A stretch of 64,000 nucleotides of DNA, taken from the NCBI GenBank assembly GCA_023159155.1, contig JAJNNX010000002.1, positions 1,922,001 to 1,986,000 of the forward strand. Direction: 5' to 3'. Positions 46,613-57,733 of the stretch are shown in pieces. The translations under genes and the position numbers were made by a program. Under the pieces are notes generated by a model that saw nothing but the letters and a program-made list of their open reading frames with translations, did not search any database and was not told where the DNA came from. The stretch is from Ustulina deusta. Its lineage: Eukaryota > Ascomycota > Sordariomycetes > Xylariales > Xylariaceae. Within the stretch, counting starts at the first letter, position 1; each line of letters begins with the position of its first letter.

Positions 46613-47747
46613 CTTAAATACTAATCTAGCGTGTGCGCTTTTGTCTTGCTTTCAACTCTCAGGTCGTTTTGAATCGAATATTAAAAAGGGGGTGAATACC
46701 TGTACCAGACAGGATAGTGAATATAAAAAGATTACGCTCTGCGGATTCTACAAGAGTAGTGGCAGCGAGTAAGGTAGTATATGAAGGAATGAACAGACTG
46801 TACGAAGTATATATAGGGTGTCAACAAATAGGAAACAATGAAAGAGATATGAATCAGAACGAAAGATGTTTAAACATGAGTCTAGTCGCACTTGCGCGAG
46901 TAAGACGCGTTTTGTGTTTTAATGCTTCCCATTGCAGTGTTCACGAACAAAGACTCTTTGAGAGCTTTGTCTGGGTATTTTTAGTTCATGTCTACAGCCA
47001 AAATTAGCAGGTAGGCTGTCAAAGCAAGAACCAAAGAGTATGCAAAGTCCCTCATTCTTTCGGAATGGTTGCTCTAACTCGCGCTGACAAGGGTATTCTG
47101 GTTGAATGTTGGGGCGAATACTTTAGGGTTGATGGAAGGACAGCTTGAGGGAGGATCGACGTAGTGCAGATGACTCATGACGAGCAAGTGAAGATAATAT
47201 ATTAGCGGCATAGACAGCTAAGTAGTGACATTTTATTTTAACTTCTCAGAAAATACGTGCGCTGAGTTGCCCTTTTGCATATAGAAGGGAAATACATCAA
47301 CATATTTCTACATCTAGGTGTAATGCCCTAGTACCAAGCAAAGAGAGAACGCTTTCAAAAAGTGAGTAATAAACTGCACACGGGATACCCACTAGTAGTT
47401 TTACGAGTTGATAGTGAAAGGGAGAGGATGCCTACAACTTTGCCACCAGTATCTCAAAGGGCAGAACACCATTGTTCGCGGGTGAATAATGAATTTGTTC
47501 TTCGTCGGTAATTGGAATTTATTTACCGTGGTGGCTATCTCGAGCGGAGGCTCTTTTAGGGTGAACTGGGTTTCTGTTGTCCCTTGTCATCATTGTTCTT
47601 CTCGCTAGGACAAAGAAAGGGTTTTGTATATTGCTATCAGAAAAGTACTTGATAAAGTCCTCATTTTGGAAACGAGCTTTAATTAATTCATTGCGTAAAC
47701 CTTCACTCCTGCATTTATTAAGACTTAACCTCGCACACTATTGATAA
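46613..47747. other. Divergent intergenic region between two hypothetical genes
   Basis: 1.1 kb between the divergent 229-aa and 318-aa genes; it should carry both promoters. The ORF at 46717-47007 has no family signal. Nothing else was seen. Confidence 0.45.
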
Positions 47748-48704
47748 ATGGAACATATCAAGCGATTTTTCGCGTCGAAGAAAACAAAGGGTAAGCCAAA
47801 GTCTATGAAGCGCCTCGAGATCAGTTCGCCGGTAGAGGCGAGTTTTAAGAAGCTGACACCGGAGAGTAGCTCAATAACGGGATATCCAGCGCGACTCTCT
47901 TCCCGTTGCCAATATAGAGGCGATTCCGCCCCTGGCAGCGCGATCACTTCGTTTATACCACGAGACCGCGGGAGAGAGGAGACGATTGCGTGGTTAAATT
48001 CAGGTACGTGCGAGTCACTCGCTTCAATACTAACAGTGCGAGACCAGGCCGCAAAACAAATCCGGCGAGCACCAAGGACGAAAGGGACGAAAGAGGTCCA
48101 GCTAATTCTCAAGAGACCAAGTTGTAAGGCGGTAGAGCAGCTTCACCACCTGCAGAAACAGACTGAGATGGCTATTCGGTACGGCGCTCCCGGTGTCGTT
48201 GTCTATAACTTTAGCAAGTCACTTGGGTGGAACCAGGCTTCAACATCCCGATTACCTTCGCTTCAGTTGAGAGATTTCGAGACTAGAATGAAAGAGCTTA
48301 AGGTTGCGGCTGCCAGTATACCAGCCGTGCCTTTCTCGCCTATGAATTGGTTTGTCCTGGCGGGGTCCACAATAGCTCATCAATCAATGCCGCAACGACA
48401 ACTGTCGAATTATGAAGATGGAGATGAACTACAACCTACTCGTTTGTCGTCACCCATCTCCGAGCCGGGAGGCTGGCGGGAAAGCGAGCAAGTAGATATA
48501 GCCGATTTGAGGCCAGACCCGCCATATTCGATGCCAATTAGTGAAAGAGAAGGGGTTTGGGGCACTGAAGAGGAAGGTGAGGATTACGAAGGTGAGTATG
48601 ACCCATATGACATCAACGCTCCTTCGACACCGTATGAAAGCCAGGCGATTGCTATCAAAGTGACTCCGGTTTGGAGTCGACAGATACGCCAAGTGCGAGT
48701 TTAG
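47748..48704 (+). CDS. Hypothetical protein, 318 aa
   Basis: ATG start, no intron needed. The N-terminus is basic (MEHIKRFFASKKTKGKPKSMKR). A central part (about 85-215) looks folded, with helices and a GAPGVVVYNFSKSLGW segment. An acidic tail follows (about 280-300, WGTEEEGEDYEGEYDPYD). No known domain, signal peptide or transmembrane segment was recognised. It diverges from the 229-aa gene. Probably a lineage-specific cytosolic or nuclear protein. Function unknown. Confidence 0.6.
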   Translation: MEHIKRFFASKKTKGKPKSMKRLEISSPVEASFKKLTPESSSITGYPARLSSRCQYRGDSAPGSAITSFIPRDRGREETIAWLNSGTCESLASILTVRDQAAKQIRRAPRTKGTKEVQLILKRPSCKAVEQLHHLQKQTEMAIRYGAPGVVVYNFSKSLGWNQASTSRLPSLQLRDFETRMKELKVAAASIPAVPFSPMNWFVLAGSTIAHQSMPQRQLSNYEDGDELQPTRLSSPISEPGGWRESEQVDIADLRPDPPYSMPISEREGVWGTEEEGEDYEGEYDPYDINAPSTPYESQAIAIKVTPVWSRQIRQVRV

Positions 48705-48960
48705 ACTAAGTTAGAAATTACTCGAGGACAAGGAGCAATTACCTCGACGAGAACCCTGCTGTTATTACTATGTTTATCGAAGAAGAAGAAAATAGGAAAT
48801 ACCTGTACTAGATTTTGTTTCAACTATATTAAAAATCTAGAAATACTATAAACATGAGACCCCTCCATTGACAATACAACATCTTTTTGGCCTGACAAGC
48901 CACTTTTTAAAGGAAGCTCTCGGTGCTAAGAGCTATAGGCTATCTACCCATTGAGGTGGG

Positions 48961-49125
48961 CAATGTGAGTACGCTCATGTATATGGGGTACTGCTACTCA
49001 CCCTGCCATTACACTACGGTAGGAGATAGGCTATCTGTACACGTCCTCGCATAGAGAATATAGCTTAATTGAACGCGACAACTATGAAAGAGTGTCTATT
49101 TCGATACCTTCCCCCCCCCCTTTTG
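48961..49125. repeat. Dispersed repeat, copy 1, with poly-C end
   Basis: AATRTGAGTA.GCTCA, TCACC.TGCC, GGAGATAGGCTAT/GGGATAGGCTAT and TT(A)AATT(G/T)AACG motifs occur in the same order as at 59546-59735, ending in a C homopolymer in both. Confidence 0.5.
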
Positions 49126-49525
49126 TCTTTGGTGTTCGGCGCCCCTTTTTATCTCTTCAGCCACTCAGTTCGTACAGGCCAAACTAGCCACAATATCCTG
49201 GCCATATAGTGTATGACTCATACAGATCAATATGCGGTCCCCTGTTTCTATGCATGAGTCACTCGCTCGCTTAGGTAGGAAGGGGGGTAGGAAGGTACCT
49301 AAGGGTCTTTTCCTCCAGTTAAAAACTCATGAGACTACGGTGTACCGTTGGTTTGCACTCGCTATCTTCGTGCATTAAAACAACTGCATCTCTTGACAAT
49401 GATACGAGGGTAGGTATCGCTACAACAAGTGCACGGCATCCTGGCGTGGTTGGCAAATTCCATCATTGAGCAGTTGATTGGCGCGGGACTTCACTCAAGG
49501 CCATGGAGACCTCCCATTGGACTAG

Positions 49526-49735
49526 GACATTCGTGCGTGCAAGCTGTACTATGATGTTGTTATTGGTACTACAGAGATAAAATACATCTACTCCTGTGGC
49601 GACCATGTCGAAGAAGAGGTCAACTTTGAAGTTTGCGGTGACATGACCCGGGAAGGCCATCAAGTTAAGCGAATGCCACTTGGGTTGGGAAGGCAAGGCG
49701 ACAAGTGCGGTCGCTATGATTGCAGAAATCCCTAG
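49526..49735 (+). CDS. Possible last exon of a small cysteine-rich protein
   Basis: An open frame of 69 codons after an acceptor-like ACTAG, reading ...CKLYYDVVIGTTEIKYIYSCGDHV...FEVCGDMT...GDKCGRYDCRNP and a stop. Five cysteines and natural codon use suggest a secreted small protein. No upstream exon with signal peptide was found, and the minus strand is also open here (to 49463), so either could be real. Confidence 0.25.
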   Translation, partial: DIRACKLYYDVVIGTTEIKYIYSCGDHVEEEVNFEVCGDMTREGHQVKRMPLGLGRQGDKCGRYDCRNP

Positions 49736-49986
49736 TGCTAAATCAATTTATTATTTCCTCGGCATCTCAGTGCTAACCATGGAAGCTAGCTAATAATTAC
49801 TGGCCTTCTGCCGAGCCACAAGCTGCAACAGACGTGAACCACAACACTGGGGTTCTACGATTGTCTCATGTAACTATTACAATCATTCGCTACCGCTTCG
49901 AACTGGGGTGATGGACGAGAAAAAACTTAGGAGGGTCGTGGACAGACCAAAGTGGTGGAATTCAACACTCGTTTAGTACCTCTCTT

Positions 49987-50867
49987 TTAGGATATCTTGT
50001 ACAGTTGCGTCTTCTTCGTCCAATAGCCGAGAATAATTTCTCTGCCAAACAAATCCGTAACTTCAGGAAATATGCCTTGCCTGAAAAAATCTTCAACATA
50101 TGCTGCATATTGATCCACATCCTCTAGTGTTTCAAACGAACCAGTTTGTGTTCGATACGGCCAGTGCCCAGTAAGAATGCTATGGAGAACAGATCCAAGG
50201 CTGAAGATATCAGTGCTAGGCGTTGATACACAGGGTGAGTTGGGGTCAAAGAAGCCTGTGCGTCTGGGATGCCTTCTCCATGTATCCTAAGCTCCCTACA
50301 TGTTAATTTACCAAAGTCGCAGAGCCAGAGGTCCATATCATGGACCAGGAAGTTATCTGGGCGCAGATCACTATGTATCACGCCCTTATCGTGAACGTAA
50401 GCTATACTTTCGATTGCCTTCCGAATCCATCTCTTTCGTAGCGAAAGAGGAATGGCTTCATTCTGGGTATCAATAAAGGACTGGAGACTCCCATGGCTGG
50501 CTTCGGCCAACAGTAGCCCTGTCGGGAATTCAGTCAACCAGCCCAAACATCTTGAACCATATTAGCGTTGCTTAGGCTTCCCATAGGACTACTCCACACA
50601 CCTTACGATCCTAGGATGCTGTCCCAACCTGTCGAAGATCTCCCTTTCAACCGTATAGTTCTTATCAACGCTTGGTCCTTCCCGTATCGTTTGGTCCTAT
50701 GAAACTGTCACCGGGGCTTTGAGAACGACCCCTGGCTCGAGTCGGAAGAAGACGGCGGAAGAACCGAGGAAGCGTGATGCTGGCAACTTCTCCAGTGACG
50801 ACATCGAAAGCTTAGCAGGCTTTTCAAGGAACGGTGGTTTGGTGTTTGGTGTATTTCCTTTGTTCAT
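49987..50867 (-). pseudogene. Disrupted protein kinase
   Basis: Kinase-fold remnant on the minus strand. Glycine-loop-like RFLGSSAVFFRLEPGVVLKAP (Lys present) is followed by TAG (50697-50699) where the family has Trp, then DQTIREGPS...VEREIFDRLGQHPRIVR. A 51-bp intron (50601-50551) precedes CLGWLTEFPTGLLLAEASHGSL, and then come the catalytic HSDLRPDNFLV and DFG (CDFGKL). Near 50254-50263 the frame shifts, and the expected GFFDPNSPCVSTPSTDIF..GSVLHSILTGHWPY continues in another frame to TAA at 49987. Two lesions make a functional product unlikely. The family is the fungal 'HSDLRPDN' kinase-like group (inference). The start is taken at the first ATG (50867); the frame is open further upstream. 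Confidence 0.8.
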
Positions 50868-51378
50868 GTCAAAGGAAGAGTTCGCAGTTGTCACCTGGCT
50901 TTTCGGATTTGATGAAATTGTGATTGCGTGCCACAGGACGTTTAGTCAGCAATTCCGATATAGTACTGACAGTGTTTCTCCGCCTGCATCTAATATCAGT
51001 TGCCGAGGGTAACAATTCCGTCCCTTAAGCGAGCTGGCTGCGTCTCTGTCGAGGCAGGACGGCGTAGATAGGTGTGAAGAGCAGGTCGAGCCTTGCCACG
51101 GAATCCGCCACTTATTGCCGATCGGATTGCATTGCCTTGCCGCTCCCGCCCTCCTAGGCCACCTATAAGAAGCACAAAAAATACCCGTGGCACTTATTTA
51201 CTTGTATTTTTTATATAAAATACTTTTAACTACCTACCTATACTAGTGAAAAACTCACGTAATCTTTTGAATGAATTATTGTGTATTGCGAAACATTATT
51301 AGCCTTCCCCCACTTGTTTAGCCTACACAGAGTCCAGAGACGTCCATTTTCAGGTGGTAGTCGCAATATTCGATGTCC
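50868..51378. other. Intergenic, no gene seen
   Basis: Spacer between the kinase pseudogene start and the end of the RidA-like gene. Only shadow ORFs. Confidence 0.5.
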
Positions 51379-51993
51379 TCAAGGTAGAGCAATGCATTCA
51401 ATCTCAACATCAACATTCTTGGGAAGCGTCTTAACGGCGACGCAGCTGCGAGCAGGCTTGTGGGTCAGCCATTTCGCGTACTCCTCATTCATCTCGGCGA
51501 AAGAGCTCATGTCAGCCAAGAAGATGTTCACTTTGACGACCTTATCAAGGCTGGACCCAGCCTCGGTCAGGACGGCCTTTAGATTCTTAAAGACCTGGGT
51601 CGTTTGTTCGGTAATGGAGCCCTGGATGAGGTTACCCTGAGAGTCCATGGGAATTGAGCCGGAGCAGTAGATAGCTGTAGGCGTCTTAATCGCGTGGGAC
51701 TGTTTCCAACGTCACGTCAGACAGAATATGAGGACAAAGCATTGAAAGTCATACATAAGGGCCCGCAGCTATAGGCACTCGTCAGTCAATCGGGATTCAC
51801 CGGCTGGAGCTAGGGCTTGATACTCACGGGGAGCCGCATCTTTACTGAAAACTGGAGTCATGTCCGCCATAGTGCGAATTGGGGTGAATGCCGCGAAGGA
51901 GGGGAGCCGGGATGTTGGAAAGGGATTTGCGACTCGGTCTATTGATTTAATCAGCCAGGGCGAGGTAGACAAAACTCTGCGAGAGATTGACAT
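51379..51993 (-). CDS. RidA/Mmf1-family protein (YjgF/YER057c/UK114), mitochondrial
   Basis: Three exons: 51993-51828, 51770-51757 (only 14 nt) and 51699-51379, 166 aa with phases in agreement; both introns are 57 bp. RidA proteins hydrolyse reactive 2-aminoacrylate/imine intermediates from PLP enzymes; Mmf1 supports isoleucine metabolism and mitochondrial DNA maintenance. The core reads AGPYSHAIKTPTAIYCSGSIPM, then GSITEQTTQVFKNLKAVLTEAGSSLDKVVKVNIFL, then the substrate-binding Arg in PARSCVAVKTLP and the end NVDVEIECIALP. The Arg/basic N-terminus (MSISRRVLSTSPWLIKSIDR) is a probable mitochondrial presequence; an internal Met (about 42, MADMTPVF) could start a cytosolic form. It diverges from pmt4. 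Confidence 0.92.
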
Positions 51994-52704
51994 GACACAA
52001 GCGAGAGGGGTTCATATGTAAAAAATTGAACGAAGGCAAACACACTCTATGTTGATCTTTCCGAGGGTTTGTCGGCCGTTGTCGGACACTCAGAACTAGG
52101 TACAAAGGCAGTGGAGTGGAGGTGATGTGTCCAGCCCACTTTATCCAGGTACCTAACCTACTATCTACACCACGTATACCGGGATGTAGGTTGACCTTAG
52201 GTAGGCAGGCAGGTACCGATGGTAGATAAGTAGTGTAGGTACCTATTTATATTATCTCCATGCCCACCTACATATGCACGCCTTGTAAATAAATTGATGC
52301 TAATTTTATGACTTACCTGTACATTATATCCCTTCCTGACAACTGGGATTCGATATGAAGATTTTATGGATTCGTCAATGTATATACGCTGTCGCGCAGT
52401 ATACATACATTACCTACCTAGGTAGACTGCTAGGGTACATACTTTACCTAAACCTACCATGTAGGTAGTGAACTATAATTATGAGGGTAGGCACTTAACT
52501 GGTGGACCGTAGTGGAGAAGCACTGAAACCAACACTTTAGCTCGAAGGTAGGTATTCCTGGCTATTGACCCACATAAAATCAGATGCTGAGCTGGTGTAA
52601 ATGAACACGTTCTCTGATTTCCTACTATCTGTCTAGATGCTTCCTCAATATCTGCGAGTTCATCGTCTCTTCGCACCACTCGTCGGCTCACGAGGTCCTC
52701 TGCC
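51994..52704. promoter_or_regulatory. Divergent promoter region ridA-like / pmt4
   Basis: 711 bp between divergent genes. It is rich in TAGGTA/TACCTA motifs (52147-52470), such as ACCTACCTAGGTAG. No ORF is convincing. It is probably shared promoter sequence, but the motif is also common elsewhere in the window. Confidence 0.5.
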
Positions 52705-55168
52705 ATGTCGTCGACTCCGCAGGGAAGTCTACGCCAGCGCATCGTTCCCGGCTCTTCAAAGAAGAAGGCTGGTGCTGCTGCTGGCGCCGACACGGATGTT
52801 GACAATGTCGTCGTCAAACCAGCCCCGAAACCCGCCGGGTCGAATTCTGAACTGAGCTACCGCATCGCCTTCACTGCCGTCACTGCCCTGGCCTTTGTGA
52901 CCCGTTTCTGGGGCATTAGCCACCCCAATGAGGTCGTGTTCGACGAAGTGCATTTCGGCAAGGTGAGTTGCCCGCCATACCGGCCCCGTGCCTCCTGCCC
53001 GTGGTAGATGAGGACCCTGTCTGATCGATGCCTCTGAATACTCCAGTTCGCCTCGTATTACCTCGAAAAGACCTACTTCTTCGATGTCCACCCCCCTTTC
53101 GGCAAGCTCCTGTTCGCCTTGATGGGCTGGCTCGTCGGATACGACGGCCACTTCCATTTCGAGAACATCGGCGACTCATACATTTCGAACAAAGTGCCTT
53201 ACGTGGCCTTCCGCGCCATGCCCGCCCTCCTCGGCTCCCTGACCGTCTCTGTCGTCTTTTTGATCATGTGGGAATCCGCCTACAGTCTCCCGGCTTGTCT
53301 CGTTGCTGCTGGCCTCGTTCTTCTCGACAATGCCCACATTGGCCAGACTCGACTCATATTGCTCGATGCTACGTTGGTATTCGCCATGGCCTGCAGTCTT
53401 CTCTGCTACATCAAGTTCTATAAGCTAAGACATGAGGCGTTTAGCCGCAAGTGGTGGAAGTGGTTGATCCTCACGGGGTTTGCCCTGTCGTGCGATATTT
53501 CCACCAAATATGTTGGCTTATTTGCCTTTGTCACCATTGGCTCTGCCGTCATTATTGATCTCTGGGAGCTCCTGAACGTTAACCGACCTGGAGGCGCGTT
53601 AAGTCTCACACAGTTCGGACATCATTTCGCAGCTCGGGCAGTAGGTTTGATTATACTGCCCTTCCTGTTCTATCTGTTCTGGTTCCAGGTCCACTTCGCT
53701 ATTTTGACACGATCTGGGCCTGGCGATGACTTCATGACGCCCGCGTTCCAAGAGACACTTTCGGACAACGTTTTAACTGCCAATGCCATAACCATCGACT
53801 ATTACGATACTATCACAATTCGTCACAAGGAAACGAAGGCTTTCCTCCACAGCCATGAAACCAAGTATCCGCTCCGATATGATGATGGCCGTGTCTCTAG
53901 CCAAGGCCAACAGGTTACCGGCTATCCATACAATGATACCAACAACTATTGGCAAATTATACCGGTTCAAGACGACCATGTCATGGGTCATCATGTCAAG
54001 AACCACGACCTTGTTAGGCTTCGCCACATTGTGACAGATACTATCCTCCTATCTCATGACGTGGCATCACCGTACTATCCCACTAACCAAGAATTCACTA
54101 CTGTCTCACTGGCTGATGGGTATGGGAGCCGTGCGGCCGATGCCCTATTCGAAGTTCGAATCGAAGGGGGAAAACAAAACCAAGAATTCAAGAGCATTGC
54201 AAGTCACTTCAAGTTTATACACAACCCAAGCAAAGTGGCCATGTGGACACATACAAAGCCACTACCTGAATGGGGGCATAAGCAACAAGAAATCAATGGA
54301 AATAAGCAGATTGCGCCTAGCTCCAACGTTTGGCTTGTCGAGGATGTTCCTTCGGTCCCCGAAGACTCACCGAGACGTGTTAAAGAAGAGCGCAAGGTCA
54401 AAACGTTACCTTTCTTTAAGAAGTGGTTTGAGCTACAGCGCTCAATGTTCTGGCACAACAGCCAACTCACCAGCAGTCATCCATATGCCAGTCAGCCGTT
54501 CCAATGGCCATTCCTTCTCCGAGGCGTGAGCTTTTGGACCCAGAACGATACACGCCAGCAAATTTACTTCCTCGGCAACCCACTGGGGTGGTGGATTGCT
54601 AGCAGTCTGATTGCCGTGTATGCTGGCATCATTGGCGCTGATCAGGTCTCCCTTCGCCGTGGCATTGATGCCCTGGACCATCGTACGTAAAAATCTATTG
54701 ATGTTGTCGTATACATTGATTCTAACGTGTATTACAGGCACTCGGTCAAGACTTTACAACTCGACAGGATTCTTCTTCCTTGCTTGGGCTACGCACTATT
54801 TCCCATTCTACCTGATGGGGCGTCAACTCTTTTTGCACCATTATTTACCTGCCCATCTAGCGTCATCCCTGGTTGTAGGCGCGCTGCTAGAGTTTGTTTT
54901 TATCGCGGAACCTTCGGCCGAGGAGCCAAGCTACCAGGACGTTAAAGCTGGCAAGAAGGTGACCGGTCCTCAACGCCACGTCACTGCTCGTGAGCGATTT
55001 GCTGGGCAAAGTATGGTACCACCCTGGATCGCATGTGGTGTTATTCTTGCGATAGTCTTTGCTGGTTGGTACTTCTTCCTGCCCCTAACCTACGGTTACC
55101 CGGGCCTGAGCGCGGAAGAAGTTCTCCGACGAAAATGGTTAGGATACGATCTTCATTTCGCCAAATAA
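52705..55168 (+). CDS. pmt4: Protein O-mannosyltransferase, PMT4 subfamily
   Basis: Three exons: 52705-52962, 53047-54682, 54738-55168, 774 aa, all phases consistent. It transfers mannose from dolichyl-phosphate mannose to Ser/Thr of secretory proteins in the ER; PMT4 acts as a homodimer on membrane-anchored substrates. The N-terminal GT39 region has the Asp-Glu motif in EVVFDEVHFGK (80-81), FFDVHPPFGKLL and LIDNAH-like LLDNAHIGQTRLILLDATL. Central MIR repeats lie at about 320-490 (IRHKETKAFLHSHE, VRLRHIVTDTILLSHDV, NVWLVEDV). About eleven membrane segments include the C-terminal set with WATHYFPFYLMGRQLFLHHYLPAH. The PMT4 assignment rests on HFENIGDSYI and the C-terminal FLAW..HYFPF block. 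Convergent with the next gene. Confidence 0.94.
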
Positions 55169-55601
55169 GGCGAGAGATAATGTACGAGCATGCTGCGGCA
55201 TGGCCATTCGAGAGTCTAGGTGTAGGCACCTACGCGTAGTGTACGATTCGGTATCATTTAAATCGGTCAAAAAATGGATCGGGGATAGGGTGGTACAATC
55301 TAGAGGCGTAAAAGTCGTACGACATTATTTTCATTTATCAGATATAGCTACTAAACCAGTATTCAAACGGCCACTGTCGCGGTTGCTGAATGTAAGGACG
55401 TTGCTTACCAAATGGTCTTCCAAGACTCTGGCTCAATCACGTACCTAGAAAGTCCGGTATGCGTCATGATGCATCCTGTCCGGCTGTTCCGCCCCCCTCA
55501 CCTCATGACAACTAGGTACACCAGTTGTGTTGATGAAAGAGTGCCAACACAAAACAGGACAATCTAGGGACTGGTGAGAAAATTGGAAGTCATAGGCCCT
55601 C
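55169..55601. other. Convergent intergenic spacer
   Basis: Spacer between the 3' ends of pmt4 and the prenylcysteine oxidase-like gene. No gene seen. Confidence 0.5.
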
Positions 55602-57733
55602 TTAAGAATAGCACCCCTCTCCTTCAAAAATCTCTTGGCACAGGATCTCTGGCACATAGGTCTTGCCATTTTGAGTGACCTCGCTGATCAGTGCCTCCGC
55701 GGCAACTTTGCCAGCCAACCAGTTTAGATCAACGCTTGTCCCTGCCCGTTGGATGCCAGAAGTCCACCAGAAACCCCGAGCCCACGGTATTTCGAATGAC
55801 GGGAAATGTTGTAGCGGGGACAGGATAGGATACGCTTTTTCGATCTGTTTGGTGGTAAGAGTCAGTGGCTAGTCATGAGGGTTATATGTTTGCTGCATCC
55901 GCAGCAACTTCACGTACTTTTGTTTGATAACTCCATGTAATATTAGTGCGGCTCTGCAACTCGTCGAGGATAGGCCGTTGTGAGAGCACGCGATACAGAT
56001 ACTCGACATCTGCGCTACTATCTCGAGAGTTGATGATCTCTCGCACGAGCGTCAGTTCTCGCATGCCCGCTAGTTCCTGCGGCTCGAGGAACAGGACCTG
56101 CTCATCATCCCATGGGGATAGCTTCGCGTCCGAGGTAAAGAACGTGATGTGCACAGGAACTACAGGATCCCCCTCGCGCACAGCAGCCTTGGTTGCGCTC
56201 GCGTCGACACTGTAGTAAGTTCTTAGATCGAGAGGGGGTTCCTCGCTGTCTTGGAGCTGGATATCGAGGTCTAATGCAGCCATGATGACCTTGTCAAACA
56301 ATTCGATCGAAGAGTTGCCGCCGCCGCTGTCTGCACTCTCGTGACGGACAAGCCAGGCTCTGGGTCTCTCGCCTATCTCTACATACTTGATATCTGTGAC
56401 GCGTCTGGCTGTGCGCACATCGACACCGATACTGTGCACAACGCGCCGGAGCTGTTGTAATAGGTTCCCGCCCCCGTAAGCGTTCGCAGATTCTTCCTGG
56501 GCAGCGGCCATCATCGCCGCGAGGCCCGTGACCTCGTTTAAACCCTGGCCATAAGCGCGCTGGACCTGAGGCTCAAGGAAATCGGCCGCGTATCGCTCGC
56601 TTACCCTACGGTCTCTGAGCATGTCCTTTGCCGGTTGTTTTAGGGGGTTCAGGACGCCGAGAGATTTGAAGATCCTCTCTACGTCCGGTACCAATGGTGC
56701 GCTCAGCATCGCCTTGCGTAGAGCCCCATCCTGTGCTAGTTTGTCTCCCCGCCACTACAACCTGGGCGTCAGTTGTCTCCATCTTGAGTGTAACTTGGAC
56801 TCGTTTCGGAGTTGCAGAGCCCCCCACGACGTAACTGCGGAGCCTTCGTACTCGGCATAGCCCAAGCAACAAGGAAATGACTCAGAAGTACTTACCACGG
56901 AATTTCCATAGGTCCACAAGAGCTGGGCCCACGTTTTTGTTGGAGTCTTTCTATATGGGCGCGATGCTGACGCTGTTTTAAGAGCGTTTTGATAACTAGG
57001 TGGAGGCAAGATTGGTTAGTCGCCGCCTTCAGTAGACTCGCTTCTTCGTCGTTGTCTATCCATCCCTCGCCGACAAGCAGCTTAGACTAAGTCAGCCAAA
57101 GAAGTGCGGGACCTACTAGCCAATTCGTTCAGGTCCCAGCTCGGTGAACTTGATCTTGTCTTTTAGGGCCTTCTCCGAGTCCTGCGTGAAGAGTGCGTTG
57201 TTCCACATCAGGGCAGTGCCAGCGATGTCCTCTGCCGTGATTGGACTCTGGTTCGGATCGTCCTTGGGGAAAACGGAGGATCCATTAGCGTGGTGCAATG
57301 CAAGAGCGCCGCCGAGGACCGGCTTGGATTCGTAAATAGTGATGTTGAAGTGCACGGAAGTCCGTGCGGCGCGTGAGTTGCGGAGGTGTTGGGCTGCTGA
57401 GATGCCTGCAGGGCCGGCTCCTTGTAGAATGTTAGACAGTCGGTCCAGTAGGGGAAAAATGAAGGCTCGCAGGATTTTGTCCAGGAACTGCATACCAACG
57501 ATAGCTACATTGTACGTCGGCAAAGGTTCGGACAGCTCCTGCCCGATGTCCCAGTCTGCGAAGAATCCATAAAACAGAAGGGAGAAAAAGAGCAGACATG
57601 GGACAAGAAGTGACATATCCATGTAGCTGTCGCCACGCTCGTCGGAATCGTCGATAGGCACCATTCGAAGATCAGGGAGCAGAGGTTCTCGCTCGGCAGC
57701 GGATGGCGCCGGGTTTGGATACAAGGGTGCCAT
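55602..57733 (-). CDS. Prenylcysteine oxidase (prenylcysteine lyase)-like FAD protein
   Basis: Five exons: 57733-57496, 57420-57117, 56995-56896, 56754-55918, 55844-55602, 573 aa, every join in phase. It belongs to the FAD-dependent prenylcysteine lyase family, which in animals and plants oxidises the thioether of farnesyl- or geranylgeranyl-cysteine in lysosome/vacuole. The N-terminal cytosolic tail is followed by a signal-anchor (SLLVPCLLFFSLLFYGFFADW). The dinucleotide fold VAIVGAGPAGISAAQHL (about 75-91) is completed only after intron 1. A PCLyase core follows (YESKPVLGG, LLWTYGNSVWRGDKL, NAYGGGNLLQQLRRVV). The C-terminal FAD-side end (PSFEIPWARGFWWTSGIQRAGTSVDLNWLAG) lies on the last exon, beyond a read-through stop at 55882. 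Biochemical role in this fungus is inferred. Confidence 0.9.

Larger units (their letters stand above)
48705..49986. other. Intergenic with a dispersed-repeat copy and one weak exon
   Basis: Contains a repeat copy (about 48961-49125, ending in a C-run at 49111-49120) that has a partner at about 59546-59735, and a possible Cys-rich exon at 49526-49735 (both listed). Confidence 0.5.
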
